Source: Oleispirillum sp965228165
Lineage (GTDB): Bacteria > Pseudomonadota > Alphaproteobacteria > Rhodospirillales > Rhodospirillaceae
Assembly (NCBI GenBank): GCA_965228165.1
Contig: CBDDHB010000003.1
Span: 62,001 to 126,000, forward strand
Length of the DNA: 64,000 bases
Direction of reading: 5' to 3'
Position numbers and translations under genes: made by a program. Positions 1 to 8,360 of the stretch are shown in pieces; the stretch's first letter is position 1, and each line of letters begins with the position of its first letter. The notes below the pieces were generated by a model. It was not told the origin of the DNA and searched no databases. It saw only the letters and a list, made by a program, of their open reading frames with translations.

Positions 1-563
1 CGGTTTCCGCCGCCGCCTGCGCCGCCTGGGCGGCGGCGGCGGAGGAGGCCAGGGTATCCGGATCGACGGCGCTGTTCACCAGCGCATCGCCCGCCGCGTT
101 CCATTTCAGCGCCCGCCGCGTTCCATTTCAGCGCCCGCCCCGCCGCCGGATCGGGCAGGACCAGCGACGCGGCGGAGGTCGATGTGGCGGGCCGCGCGAC
201 GGAACGCGACAGGTCGTCGCGCAACTGCTGCACCATACAGACGATGCGGTCGAGCTCGGTGTTGATCACCACCGCACGGAAGGCGCCGCCCTCCTGGAAG
301 TCGGTGGTCCGTTCCTCAGGCACTCGGCGAGACAGCGTCACCACCACCCCCAAAGCCGGAGGCGCGGAAAAATCGACGCTGCCACCCGCCGTCGCCCCTG
401 CCCCGAAGACATCGTAACCATCGGCTTGCAAGGCATCGTCAAGGTAAACCAGAAGATCGGCGGATTCGAAGATCGGGAAGGGATAGGTGAACGCCGTCAC
501 CGACCCGTTGCCAACATACTGGATACGCGGCGAAACATCGCCAATCTGAAGATGTTCGGTCAT
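1..563 (-). pseudogene. T7-like phage tail fibre protein, N-terminal part, frameshifted and cut by the window edge
   Basis: The ATG at 563 follows a GGGAGAA ribosome binding site. The first ~140 residues read as the particle-attachment domain of T7 gp17-type tail fibres, with the motif VTAFTYPFPIF and later RRVPEERTTDFQ, then an Ala-rich linker. This domain joins the fibre to the tail tube. It is the last gene of the structural block before the window ends. A 22-bp tandem duplication (88-139) shifts the frame: before it the protein reads AAGRALKWNAAG, and with one copy removed it continues sensibly as DALVNSAVDPDTL. As given, the downstream reading is Arg/Gly-rich nonsense. The rest of the fibre lies left of the window. 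Family assignment is good; whether the duplication is real is unknown. Confidence 0.75.
88..139. repeat. 22-bp tandem duplication (2.4 copies) inside the tail fibre gene
   Basis: Bases 88-117 are identical to bases 110-139, a tandem repeat of period 22. Because 22 is not a multiple of three, it changes the reading frame of the tail fibre gene. Removing one unit restores a plausible fibre sequence. Confidence 0.9.
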
Positions 564-575
564 GCTCGTTTCTCC

Positions 576-1127
576 CTATTCGGCGGCCAGCGCCGATCCC
601 GATATCGGACAGGCGGAACGCTTCTCCGGTGCTTCCCGCACCGCCAGGGTCAGCGCCCGCACCACCGCCAGCGCGGCCCGCGCGCCCAGCGGCAGAGACG
701 ACAGAAACAGCTGCGTCAAGACACCGCACGGCACCCCCCTCGGGTCGTCCAGAAGGGCAAAAGCCGCCGCACTGGACACGACATCGCCCAGGGTCTCGTG
801 CTGCAAGGCGGCGCAAACCGCCAGGGCATGCCGCAGTCCTCCGCCGGTTCCTTTCGTCCGCGCAAGGCGCTCGGCGAACGCTGCCTCGATCAGAAGAAGC
901 CGCGCCGCCGCCACTTCGTCACACAGGCACAGCCCGGTGCGGCGTTCCATTTCCGCGACGCCGCACCCCAGCAAGGCCGACAGCCGGACCAGCGGATCGG
1001 CGGGAGCGGATGCATCGGCAAGTGCGTCCAGCAGAGTCTCCAACGCGTCGTCCAGGTCTTCCGACCGATGCACCGCATCCAACCGACAGAAACCCCAGAT
1101 CGGGCCGATCGTTCCGGGTCCGTCCAT
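576..1127 (-). CDS. Hypothetical phage protein (183 aa)
   Basis: I do not recognise this protein. The ATG at 1127 is chosen because an AAAGGGGG ribosome binding site lies just upstream; the frame is open further, but that part is Cys/Arg-rich and unlikely to be translated. The product is Ala/Leu-rich and mostly helical, with no membrane segment or obvious motif. It ends 12 bases before the tail fibre start, so the two are probably co-translated. Its position between the internal virion protein and the fibre suggests a virion or fibre-accessory protein, but this rests on context alone. It is separated from the upstream structural genes by 357 AT-rich bases. Confidence 0.6.
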   Translation of the reverse strand: MDGPGTIGPIWGFCRLDAVHRSEDLDDALETLLDALADASAPADPLVRLSALLGCGVAEMERRTGLCLCDEVAAARLLLIEAAFAERLARTKGTGGGLRHALAVCAALQHETLGDVVSSAAAFALLDDPRGVPCGVLTQLFLSSLPLGARAALAVVRALTLAVREAPEKRSACPISGSALAAE

Positions 1128-1484
1128 AGTGCACCCCCTTTCCAACCCCCTTGTTCCCCAGGCGTCGTCATTGCCTTCGCGGGCATGACCTCGCCGATTA
1201 CGCATCCTCATGAAATAAGCGCCATCTTTACGTGCGAAACACAAAAAACACAACTTGAAATAACGATGATGGCGCGCTCGCCACCGGAAAGAACAAAACA
1301 ACCGACAAATCTCTTTTAATAATTGATAATCGCATCATTGTTTTTATCTTTACGTGCATTTACGCGGTAGCTGCACCAACAAGTGCGCGCAGCACATATC
1401 CTTTTCGACACTTCAAATTGACTGCAAGATGGGGGTGGGAAAGCGCCGGTTGCGCCGATGAAATCGGCGACTCCGGCGTGCCCT
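1128..1484. other. AT-rich intergenic region within the phage structural block, with a 12-bp direct repeat
   Basis: I see no convincing gene here. The stretch is much more AT-rich than its surroundings. It contains two exact copies of a 12-mer, ATCTTTACGTGC (1224-1235 and 1346-1357; GCACGTAAAGAT on the phage coding strand), 122 bp apart. These could be promoter or operator elements for the distal phage genes. Confidence 0.5.
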
Positions 1485-1910
1485 TCACTTCCAACCCGAT
1501 GACATGAGTTGCGACCCCGCCGACATCCCCAGATTGAGCAGGGATTGGAACATGCCGAGTCTCGTATTGTCGCTTCCGGAGGCGAGGCGGCGGCGCTGTT
1601 CCTCCAGGTCGTCGGCGGCATAAAGCAGGGACAACTGGCGGTCGGCCTGGGTTTTCGCCGCATTGGCGAGACCGAGGGCCGAACCGGATGCGGCGTCCAC
1701 CCCCTTGGCGCCGTACCAGGCGCTCTGACGCGCCAGAGTTTTCTGAAGAGCGTCCTGGCTGCTCCGTTCCTGAGAGGCCAGTTGCAGGGCGTTCTGCGCG
1801 TTCTGAAGGCCGACCTGCTGTTTCTGCGCCGACGCCTGTTTCGCCTGTCCCGCCACCGAAACCGCCGTGGACGCCGCCATCATCGCCACCGGCAAAGCCG
1901 CCATTCCCAT
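1485..1910 (-). CDS. Phage internal virion / ejection-type protein (141 aa)
   Basis: Start at ATG 1910 behind a GGGAG ribosome binding site; the frame is open upstream but only antisense to the tail tube gene. The N-terminus (AALPVAMMAASTAVSVAG) is hydrophobic and Ala-rich. A long Gln/Ala-rich helical segment and a Gly/Ser/Met-rich tail follow. Small proteins of this kind, encoded just after tail tubular protein B, are annotated as internal virion proteins in podoviruses related to T7. Context supports that role, but no diagnostic motif is visible. It lies 20 bp downstream of the tail tube B gene. Confidence 0.6.
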   Translation of the reverse strand: MGMAALPVAMMAASTAVSVAGQAKQASAQKQQVGLQNAQNALQLASQERSSQDALQKTLARQSAWYGAKGVDAASGSALGLANAAKTQADRQLSLLYAADDLEEQRRRLASGSDNTRLGMFQSLLNLGMSAGSQLMSSGWK

Positions 1911-1930
1911 GATCGTCTCCCTTCCCGTTG

Positions 1931-3667
1931 CTATTGCGCCACTTCCGTGGAAATCGACAAAATCGTCGCGGGCAGACGCGAACTGCCGCTCACCCGCACC
2001 GTCGCCCCTTCGCTGCCGAGCCTGCCGCCGCTCCAGCCGAGAAAGCGCACCTTGCGCACGCCGCTGACCAGGGAGGGCGCCATATCCAATGCCGCGTCGG
2101 ACAGACGCGGATCGCCAAGAGACCGACCGTTGACGCTCAATCCGGCGGAATCGCGCACGCGGATCGCGGCGCAAGTCAGGCGGCAGCGTCCCCCGGCGGT
2201 AAATCCGTCGCTGGCTTCCACCGGCATGGTTTCCACCGCCCAGTCGAAGGCGAACCCGACCTCGAGCGCGGAGACCGCATAGGGGGTTTCCACCATTCCG
2301 TCCGCCACCACCGCCTGCCCCAGCGGCGCGTCGTCGCCGATCAGGTCCACCGTCGCTCCCTCCAGGTACGAAAGTCCGCTCCACGCCGTCACCGGGGTTC
2401 CCGACACCAGCGCAACCGAACAATCCAGACGGCGCGACGCATCCAGCTTCTCGATGAAGTACCGCACGGAACCCGCGATCTCGCGCCGCACCAGGAAGTA
2501 CGGCACCCCGCCCACTACCGCGACCCGCAACACCGCGCCGCCGGTTCGCAACAGCGTCCATCCGGTCATTTTCTGGCTCTTGCGGCTGTTCAGCACCGCC
2601 ACCGAGCCATCCCCGCCGTTGACTACGTAGAGGTGATTGGCGCTGTCGGTCTCGTTGCCCAGACGCGCCGCCATGTCCACCGGACGGCGCATCAGATGGC
2701 CGGAGAGCAACGCCACGTCCTCGGCGCGATAGCTTTGCGTCTCGTAGTCGAAGACCACCTCGTAGACGGTGCCGTGGCCGTCCCCGGCGCCGCGAATGAA
2801 CAGCACCGAGCCATCCAGTTCGGCGGGCCGTGCCGCCGCCGACGGCACCTCGGAGGACCGCCGCAAGGTGAAGTCCGACGGCGTGATCACCGCGTCGTCG
2901 GTGCGCGCGAACAGGCCGCCGGTGGTGAAGGCGAAGAAATCGTTGAGCGCGTAAAGCTGTTGCACCGCGCACACCCGATCTTTGTCGAAGGTCAGCTCCA
3001 CAGCCTCGTCGTCGAGGGCATCGTCGGTCGTTGTGAAATCGAAGAAGGAATTGGCGGTGCTGCCCCACACCGTTTGCGGACGCGATTTCGAGCCGCCGAA
3101 ATACAGCCGCCCCTGGTGCAGGAACACCGAACGCGGCCAGCCGCGCGCCGCCGACCACACCGCCTCCGCCGTGCCGCTGCCCGAACCGTCGAAGTCGTGG
3201 GTCGGGATATTGGTGAGGACGAGATCGGACAGCACCCACTCGGAATGGGAACCGGAGCGCACCAGCTTCGCCGGGGGATGATCGGGATGCACCAGGATCA
3301 GGGTGTCCAGGCTCTGCGTCCAGGCCAGATCGGCGATCTCCCCCTCGGCATAGGCGGTGACGATGGTGGCGGTTCGGGCCCCATCGGGCAGGAACACGTC
3401 GATGGCGAGGGGCCGCAGAACCAGCAGGTACACCTGATCGGTGGAAAATTCAAAGCGCAGCAGACGCGCCGTCGCGCCGCCCTCGGCCAGTTCGGCGAAG
3501 CGGGCCAGGCCACCGCGCAACGCCACCCCGCCATGCGGCAGGCCCAGCACGTTGGTCAGGTCCGATCCTCCCTGGGCATAGGCGGACACGTCGGATCGCG
3601 ACGCCAGACAGGGGTCCAGCATCCCCGCCGAGAAGTTGGTCTGGATGGTCACGCCGCGCGCCGTCAT
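1931..3667 (-). CDS. Tail tubular protein B-like phage structural protein (578 aa)
   Basis: The ATG at 3667 overlaps the stop of the preceding gene as ATGA. The N-terminus (TNFSAGMLDP, then an LPHGGVALRGG segment) matches the pattern N-F-x-x-G-x-L-x-P ... PHGG...RG typical of podovirus tail/stabilisation proteins found beside the T7 gp11-like gene. The rest is beta-rich with many short Trp/Phe repeats, as expected for a propeller-like nozzle protein (T7 gp12 role). It would form the tail nozzle to which fibres attach. Length (578 aa) is normal for this group. No frameshift is seen. Confidence 0.75.
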   Translation of the reverse strand: MTARGVTIQTNFSAGMLDPCLASRSDVSAYAQGGSDLTNVLGLPHGGVALRGGLARFAELAEGGATARLLRFEFSTDQVYLLVLRPLAIDVFLPDGARTATIVTAYAEGEIADLAWTQSLDTLILVHPDHPPAKLVRSGSHSEWVLSDLVLTNIPTHDFDGSGSGTAEAVWSAARGWPRSVFLHQGRLYFGGSKSRPQTVWGSTANSFFDFTTTDDALDDEAVELTFDKDRVCAVQQLYALNDFFAFTTGGLFARTDDAVITPSDFTLRRSSEVPSAAARPAELDGSVLFIRGAGDGHGTVYEVVFDYETQSYRAEDVALLSGHLMRRPVDMAARLGNETDSANHLYVVNGGDGSVAVLNSRKSQKMTGWTLLRTGGAVLRVAVVGGVPYFLVRREIAGSVRYFIEKLDASRRLDCSVALVSGTPVTAWSGLSYLEGATVDLIGDDAPLGQAVVADGMVETPYAVSALEVGFAFDWAVETMPVEASDGFTAGGRCRLTCAAIRVRDSAGLSVNGRSLGDPRLSDAALDMAPSLVSGVRKVRFLGWSGGRLGSEGATVRVSGSSRLPATILSISTEVAQ

Positions 3668-4239
3668 CGCCGCGCCTCCAGCAACGAGAAGTCCTCGAAA
3701 CGGTTGGGAGTCTGCTGCTGCGCGTCGATCGATTTGGCGCGCTGGAATTCCGCCGTCGCCAACTTCGCCTGAAGCTCGCTGCGCGCCGTGTTCTCGGTCA
3801 GCGGCAGGCAGAACTCGGCGGCCATACGGACGATCAGCGCCTGATCGAAAAACGGCGGACAGGCGCGTTCGTCGGGGCGGAAAATATAGGTCAGGACGAT
3901 CTCCGCCGCGTCGGTGTGAATCCGCCTCTCGCGGATGCGATAGGAAACGCCGCGCCCCATCGCCGCGCCCGCCTGCCCCACCGACAGGGCGCGCAGGAAA
4001 TCGTCGGGCAGTTGATAGGCGTGCGCATGGTCGGCGATCGGCGACGCCGCCACCTCGGCCAGCACCCGCTGCGCGGTGGCGAAGCTCCATGGATAGGAAG
4101 AGAGCATCGCGTCGCGCACCCCGCCATAGAGCATGCCCGCCACGTCCGCCTCGGCGGAGCCGTCCTCGAAACTGGTGATCGGTTCGCAGCCGATGCAAAG
4201 CAGCGCCCGCGCGCAGACCTGAATCGCAGTCAAGGCCAT
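3664..4239 (-). CDS. Tail tubular protein A-like head-tail adaptor (191 aa)
   Basis: The ATG at 4239 is preceded by GAGAGGAGGAGATC, a very strong ribosome binding site. The ATG six codons upstream would lie inside that site. The sequence (MALTAIQVCARALLCIG, then SYPWSFAT and later FRPDERACPPFFDQAL) matches T7 gp11-type adaptor proteins: an N-terminal helix, a W-F/A-x-A motif and a C-terminal helix-rich region. These form the ring between portal and nozzle. Size (about 190 aa) is typical. It is translationally coupled (ATGA) to the tail tube B gene. Confidence 0.78.
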   Translation of the reverse strand: MALTAIQVCARALLCIGCEPITSFEDGSAEADVAGMLYGGVRDAMLSSYPWSFATAQRVLAEVAASPIADHAHAYQLPDDFLRALSVGQAGAAMGRGVSYRIRERRIHTDAAEIVLTYIFRPDERACPPFFDQALIVRMAAEFCLPLTENTARSELQAKLATAEFQRAKSIDAQQQTPNRFEDFSLLEARR

Positions 4240-4270
4240 GATCTCCTCCTCTCGCAAGGGGTTCCGGAAT

Positions 4271-4298
4271 CGGCGGAACGGGGCGACCCGTTCCGCCG
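4271..4298. terminator. Strong hairpin between head and tail genes
   Basis: A perfect 12-bp stem (4271-4282 with 4287-4298) closes a GCGA tetraloop, and a second short stem (AGGGTC/GACCCT) lies beside it. There is only a short T run, so it may act as a transcription attenuator or mRNA-processing hairpin that lowers tail gene expression relative to capsid. Confidence 0.55.
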
Positions 4299-4320
4299 TT
4301 TAGGGTCTGCGACCCTAGGG

Positions 4321-4584
4321 TTAGCGGCTGTCCGCCGCACCCACCGCCAGCAGGTCGGCGGCATCCAAGACGCCGCCCGCATTCGAGGCAACGACGGCGA
4401 TGCCGCGCCCATCGGCGGCGTTGACCAGCACCCAGTCGCCCACCTTCAACACCCCCGAAGCGGCGTTGAAGTACCCGGACGCGTCGATCTCCGCCTTGAC
4501 GTCGACGGCGCTGGCATAGCCCCACAGCGACAGCACCGCGCCGCCGCCCGCCAGAAGTTCCAGTTTGCTCGGTTCGAAAGCCAT
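4321..4584 (-). CDS. Small phage head protein next to capsid (87 aa)
   Basis: Start at ATG 4584 behind AGGAGG. The protein begins MAFEPSKLELLAGGG and has the features SLWGYAS, GYFNAASGVLKVGD and a C-terminal NAGGVLDAADLL. This pattern is typical of small proteins encoded immediately after the major capsid gene in podoviruses, often called head fibre or decoration proteins. The exact role is not established. The gene is 25 bp downstream of the capsid gene and probably co-transcribed with it. Confidence 0.65.
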   Translation of the reverse strand: MAFEPSKLELLAGGGAVLSLWGYASAVDVKAEIDASGYFNAASGVLKVGDWVLVNAADGRGIAVVASNAGGVLDAADLLAVGAADSR

Positions 4585-4609
4585 GTTCGGCTCCTCCTGA
4601 TGGATTGCG

Positions 4610-5437
4610 TCAGCCGATGGTCGCGGCATCATTGACCTTGATCTTGACCAGACCGGTGGGATCGATCAGCGTCGCCCCCTGGCTCATCATGTTGTTGACG
4701 AACCAGGCGGCGCGATCGCCGTGCCAGGTGATATCCGAGGTCACCTCGGCGCCGATCGCGTGGCCGATCGCGGTCTTGTGCCACAGGAAGCAGTCACGGT
4801 TGGCGGAGGCCGTCGGCAAGTCGGTGTGCATCAGCCAGACGATGCCCAGCCACTTGCGGCTTTCCGTGCCCTTCAGCCACGGAAAGGCGTCGGAGGCGAA
4901 GTCCGAGCTGGCGAACTCGTCGATGTTGAGGAGTTCGTTCCACTGATGCGGACCGACGATGCCGAAACGCTGGCCGTCGTCCGGAACGTCGGCGGCGTTC
5001 AGGGTTTCGAACGCCGACAACAGCAGGTTCTTGGTCAGGCCGGAGGAATAGTCGCCGACCGCGGTGGTGGCGGCGGCGGCGACGACGATCATCTCGTCGG
5101 TCTTGCGGCCGAGCGCATAGGCTCCGGCATCGACCAGAACCTTGCGCTCGTCGACGTTGGTCTTGATCTCGTCCATCTTGTCGACCCAGTCGCCGGCGTA
5201 ATAGTCCTCCAGCATGCACTCGACCTGGGAATGTTCGAGATTCATCACCGGCACCATGCCGTGCCGGGTCTTGGTGGCGGCGATGCCGGTGCCCGCCTTC
5301 TGGAAGACGGTGGCGGCGCCGGTGGTGCTGGTCTTCACCCGCACCGTGTTGCGCAACTTCGCGCCCATCCGCTGATAGGCGATATGGACGTCGGCCTCAT
5401 ACTGCTTGATGAAGGCCCGGTTGATCGAAACGCTCAT
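4610..5437 (-). CDS. Phage major capsid protein (275 aa)
   Basis: Start at ATG 5437 (MSVSINRAFIKQYEADVH) with GAGGG upstream. The protein has the F-x-x-x-F/Y-x-A-x-V-x-x-x-Y-Q start and a later RVKTSTTGA segment seen in capsid proteins of T7-like and Bordetella BPP-1-like podoviruses. It ends with a beta-rich P-domain-like region (WHGDRAAWFVNNMMSQGA). About 275 aa is compact but normal for this group. The position between scaffold and tail tube A supports the call. The gene lies downstream of an inserted pair of non-structural genes (5803-7956). Confidence 0.75.
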   Translation of the reverse strand: MSVSINRAFIKQYEADVHIAYQRMGAKLRNTVRVKTSTTGAATVFQKAGTGIAATKTRHGMVPVMNLEHSQVECMLEDYYAGDWVDKMDEIKTNVDERKVLVDAGAYALGRKTDEMIVVAAAATTAVGDYSSGLTKNLLLSAFETLNAADVPDDGQRFGIVGPHQWNELLNIDEFASSDFASDAFPWLKGTESRKWLGIVWLMHTDLPTASANRDCFLWHKTAIGHAIGAEVTSDITWHGDRAAWFVNNMMSQGATLIDPTGLVKIKVNDAATIG

Positions 5438-5802
5438 GAAAAGCCCTCGTGTCCGTTGCCGAAGACCGAGGGCCACCATGACGCATCGCCCCCGGTCGCT
5501 CCGTGTTCAAACGAAGCGGTGAAGGCCGATACGTCCGGGTCTGTGCCAGTGATATGCCGGACGCCGCGCAAAGCGGAAGGGTTCCCTGCCGTTCGCCGCG
5601 AAAGCCGGGAACGGGGGGCGCACGCCCCTTCTGGAAACCTTGTGCATTCTCTCCGATTTTTCGGGGAAAGTCAATAAAAACTTTCTATTTCAATAAGTTA
5701 TACGTTTTGCGTGAAGGCGCCGCCACCCTCACGCGCGAAACCGTTGACAGCGCCGCGCGGGAAGACGACCCTGCCCCATCCGTTCACTCCGGGAGTCCCG
5801 CC
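5438..5802. promoter_or_regulatory. Intergenic region with an AT-rich promoter-like pocket
   Basis: There is no gene in this stretch. Bases 5660-5710 form a sharp AT-rich pocket that includes TTATAC (5698-5703) as a possible -10 box facing the plus-strand gene at 5803. This would give that gene its own promoter, independent of the minus-strand phage operon. Confidence 0.4.
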
Positions 5803-6723
5803 ATGGCCGTGCCGCGCATCCTCCGTCCGTCGGTCGTCCGGATCGGCGCTCTCGCCCTGCTGGCGCTGGCGTGCCCGTCCGCTCCGGCGCGGGCGGTGGA
5901 CTCCGCCTGCCTGGCCGGCATCAAGGAACGGATGAACCTGGCGATCGGGCTCACCCGCATCGAGGTCGCGGCCAGTCACATGGTCGGGCAGACGATGTCC
6001 GCCGCCAACAATCCGGGACGCCAGCAGCAACTGGACACCGCGCGCGACGGCCTGAAGGAATTGAAGATCCGGCTGCGCAGCCGCGCCGAGGAACTTCTTG
6101 CCGATGGCGACGCGAAGGGCCGCTGCGCCGCCGAGACCGGCGTGCTGGCCCCCATCCACGCGGCGATCGCCACCTATTTCCAGACGGTGGAAGCCCGCTG
6201 GCAGTTCATGGAACGCCGCCTGGACGAGATCAAGCGCCTGCCCGTCGGCCAACCCCTGCCCGCCGCGCCCGACGAGGTGGACCTGTGGATGCACGAGCCG
6301 CTGACCCGTTACGAGGTCTGGCGCACCATCGCCCGCACCGTCAAGCCGAATGGAGAAATGGCCTCGGCGCTGTACGTCGTCGGCATGCTCACCCGCTTCG
6401 AATGGGATACCGCCGTGGCGTTACGCGACGCCCTGCGCGGCGACCGCGACCCCCGCGAATCCCTGCGCGCGGCGGCGGAGGACGCGGCTATGCTGCGCCG
6501 CTCCTGGCCGCGTCCGACCGGTCGGACAAACCCAGCCCTGTGGGCCGCCCTGGACGAAATGACCAAGGCCCTGCCCGATCCCGCCTCCGCGCCGATTCCC
6601 CAGGACCCGCCGCAAAACGGCTGGGCGCCCTGGATCGGCGGCTGGATCAAACCCTACGGCGACACCTTCGTCCGCACCGTCTCGGGGATGCTGAAGTCGC
6701 TGGAGGAAATCGAACTAGAGTAG
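5803..6723 (+). CDS. Putative exported helical protein of unknown function (306 aa), phage cargo candidate
   Basis: I do not recognise this family. The ATG at 5803 follows GGGAG. Residues 1-30 form a clear signal peptide (LALLALACPSAPARA), so the mature protein is probably periplasmic. The remainder is helical and Arg/Ala-rich with two Cys residues (DSACLAG and KGRCAAE), which could form a disulfide. It lies on the strand opposite to the phage structural genes and splits scaffold from capsid, so it does not belong to the virion operon. Its 3' end overlaps the convergent gene at 6715 by 9 bp, linking the two as a cassette. Possible roles are lysogenic conversion or superinfection exclusion; this is inference from location. 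Confidence 0.65.
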   Translation: MAVPRILRPSVVRIGALALLALACPSAPARAVDSACLAGIKERMNLAIGLTRIEVAASHMVGQTMSAANNPGRQQQLDTARDGLKELKIRLRSRAEELLADGDAKGRCAAETGVLAPIHAAIATYFQTVEARWQFMERRLDEIKRLPVGQPLPAAPDEVDLWMHEPLTRYEVWRTIARTVKPNGEMASALYVVGMLTRFEWDTAVALRDALRGDRDPRESLRAAAEDAAMLRRSWPRPTGRTNPALWAALDEMTKALPDPASAPIPQDPPQNGWAPWIGGWIKPYGDTFVRTVSGMLKSLEEIELE

Positions 6724-7956
6724 GCCGACGCTGGCCGCCCAGCCATAGACCATCAGGGCGATGATGGCGACCACCCAGTACCACTTGAAATCCCGGCCGG
6801 TCCACTGGTTGCGTCCGAGAATCTGGGCTTCCGTGGGTTCGGCGGACTGATCGGCGGCACGCACCGAGATTCCCTCGGGCGGCACCAGGGACGGCCAGCT
6901 TCCCCCCGCCTCAAGATACGCGCCGAACGGGGCGGCGACCGCCGCACCAGAATCGCCCGCCAACGCCAGCCACCGGCTTTCCGCCGCCATCGCCAGCAGA
7001 ATGAACGCCGGACAGAGCGCCCGCCCATAGGCCAGCGCCGCATGACTGCGCCGCCGCAATTCCGCCGCCGCGTCCGCTCCGATGCGGGGGATCAAGTTCT
7101 CCTCCAGCCGGTTTCCCCAGATGTCCGCGGCGGCGGACAGAGTCCTGGGCTGGGATACCAGGGTTTTGACCTCGTCCACCGACGCCCCCAGGCGCGCCAG
7201 GGCCTGATGCGCGATCTCCTCGGGGAACAGCTTGGCGGCCTCGGCGAAGGCGCCCTTCACCCCGGTGTCCTGGGTGAAGCGCAGACTCAGGTCGAAACAG
7301 GGACTGCCCGCCCGCCCGCCCAGCCCGGGCGGATCGATGTCGAAGGCGTCGCGCAGTGCCTTGGAACAGGCGCAACGTTCGGTCAGCGCGGTTTCGGGAT
7401 CCATGGCGCGGCTGAAGACGTCGTCCTTCAAGGCCTCGAAAATGTCGCCGCCGACGGTCGAATCTCCGATGCGGAAATCCTCGGCGGACAGATCCGCCGG
7501 ACGCGACGGCGACAGTTCCGCCACGTCGAAGGCGTCCAGAATCATCGCCCCCGCCGCGTCACGGGCCTGTAGAACCTCGCCATGCACCCAGGCGGTGCCG
7601 AGATGCAGGCGAATCGCCACCAGCGCCAAGGCATTGCGGAACAGACCGTGCGGTTGCGCCCGCATCGCCGCCCACAGGGCGGTTTCCAGGGATTCGGCCA
7701 ACCCCATCTTGCGGATGGCGGTGCTGAATTCCTCGCCCTGGCCGCGCGTTGCCGCATCCAGAAGCGAAAGCCAATCGCGCCGCCCCGCCGCCCAGGCCAG
7801 GGTGCGCGCCACGTCGGCGACCAGGCACTGAAAGCGTTCCCGGTCCTCGCCGGATAGCCCCTGGACGGATTTGCGCAGCGCGGTCAGCGCCTTGGTGAAC
7901 ACCGCGTGATTGATCGCTTCCCGCTTGCGCGCAAAGGACGGTAACAGGTCTGCCAT
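6715..7956 (-). CDS. Putative tail-anchored protein of unknown function (413 aa), phage cargo candidate
   Basis: I do not recognise this family. The ATG at 7956 has GGGGAG upstream; the longer frame has no better start. The body is soluble, Ala-rich and helical. The last ~25 residues (WYWVVAIIALMVYGWAASVGLL) form a single C-terminal transmembrane helix, so the bulk should face the cytoplasm. A Cys pair (CACSKAL) lies mid-protein. The gene is convergent with the exported protein gene at 5803 and overlaps it by 9 bp. The two make an opposed-strand insert between scaffold and capsid, not present in T7-type gene orders. An inner-membrane/periplasm partnership is possible but unproven. Confidence 0.65.
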   Translation of the reverse strand: MADLLPSFARKREAINHAVFTKALTALRKSVQGLSGEDRERFQCLVADVARTLAWAAGRRDWLSLLDAATRGQGEEFSTAIRKMGLAESLETALWAAMRAQPHGLFRNALALVAIRLHLGTAWVHGEVLQARDAAGAMILDAFDVAELSPSRPADLSAEDFRIGDSTVGGDIFEALKDDVFSRAMDPETALTERCACSKALRDAFDIDPPGLGGRAGSPCFDLSLRFTQDTGVKGAFAEAAKLFPEEIAHQALARLGASVDEVKTLVSQPRTLSAAADIWGNRLEENLIPRIGADAAAELRRRSHAALAYGRALCPAFILLAMAAESRWLALAGDSGAAVAAPFGAYLEAGGSWPSLVPPEGISVRAADQSAEPTEAQILGRNQWTGRDFKWYWVVAIIALMVYGWAASVGLL

Positions 7957-8360
7957 GCCGACTCCCCAGGGTTCGGGCGCGCCGTCGCGGCGCGTTGCAA
8001 GGACAGCGACTTTCACCCGTCCGCCCGGCGGAATCAACGCCTTTCGCACGGAGAGGAAAACGCCGCCCGAAGGGGCGGGGGATGTCCGGTCGCGGACCCC
8101 GGGGTCGTGACCTAACACTGGGTTGGGGCTCCGGGGTGGGGCTCCGCGACCGGACCTTGTCGATGGCGTCGGCGGGCGGAAACCGCCCGCCGCGCACCTT
8201 CGGCAATTCTCTGCAAGCCGCCGAACGGCCGACCCCGCTCGTCTAGGCGCGGATTATGGCAAGATTTTGGTGAATTAATTTCACAATATCACCAAGACAA
8301 GGGCAAGACGACAAACGGCAACCACAAGTTTGATTGCCCGAGTCCCCCAGAAGCCGCGCG
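7957..8360. promoter_or_regulatory. Intergenic region with two inverted repeats
   Basis: No gene is supported here. It holds (i) a 13-bp perfect inverted repeat, 8084-8096 with 8143-8155, enclosing a GACCCCGGGGTC palindrome, and (ii) in an AT-rich segment, TTGGTGA (8267-8273) facing TCACCAA (8289-8295). The second pattern resembles an operator over a minus-strand promoter for the gene at 7956. The first may be a terminator or an insertion junction. Confidence 0.45.
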
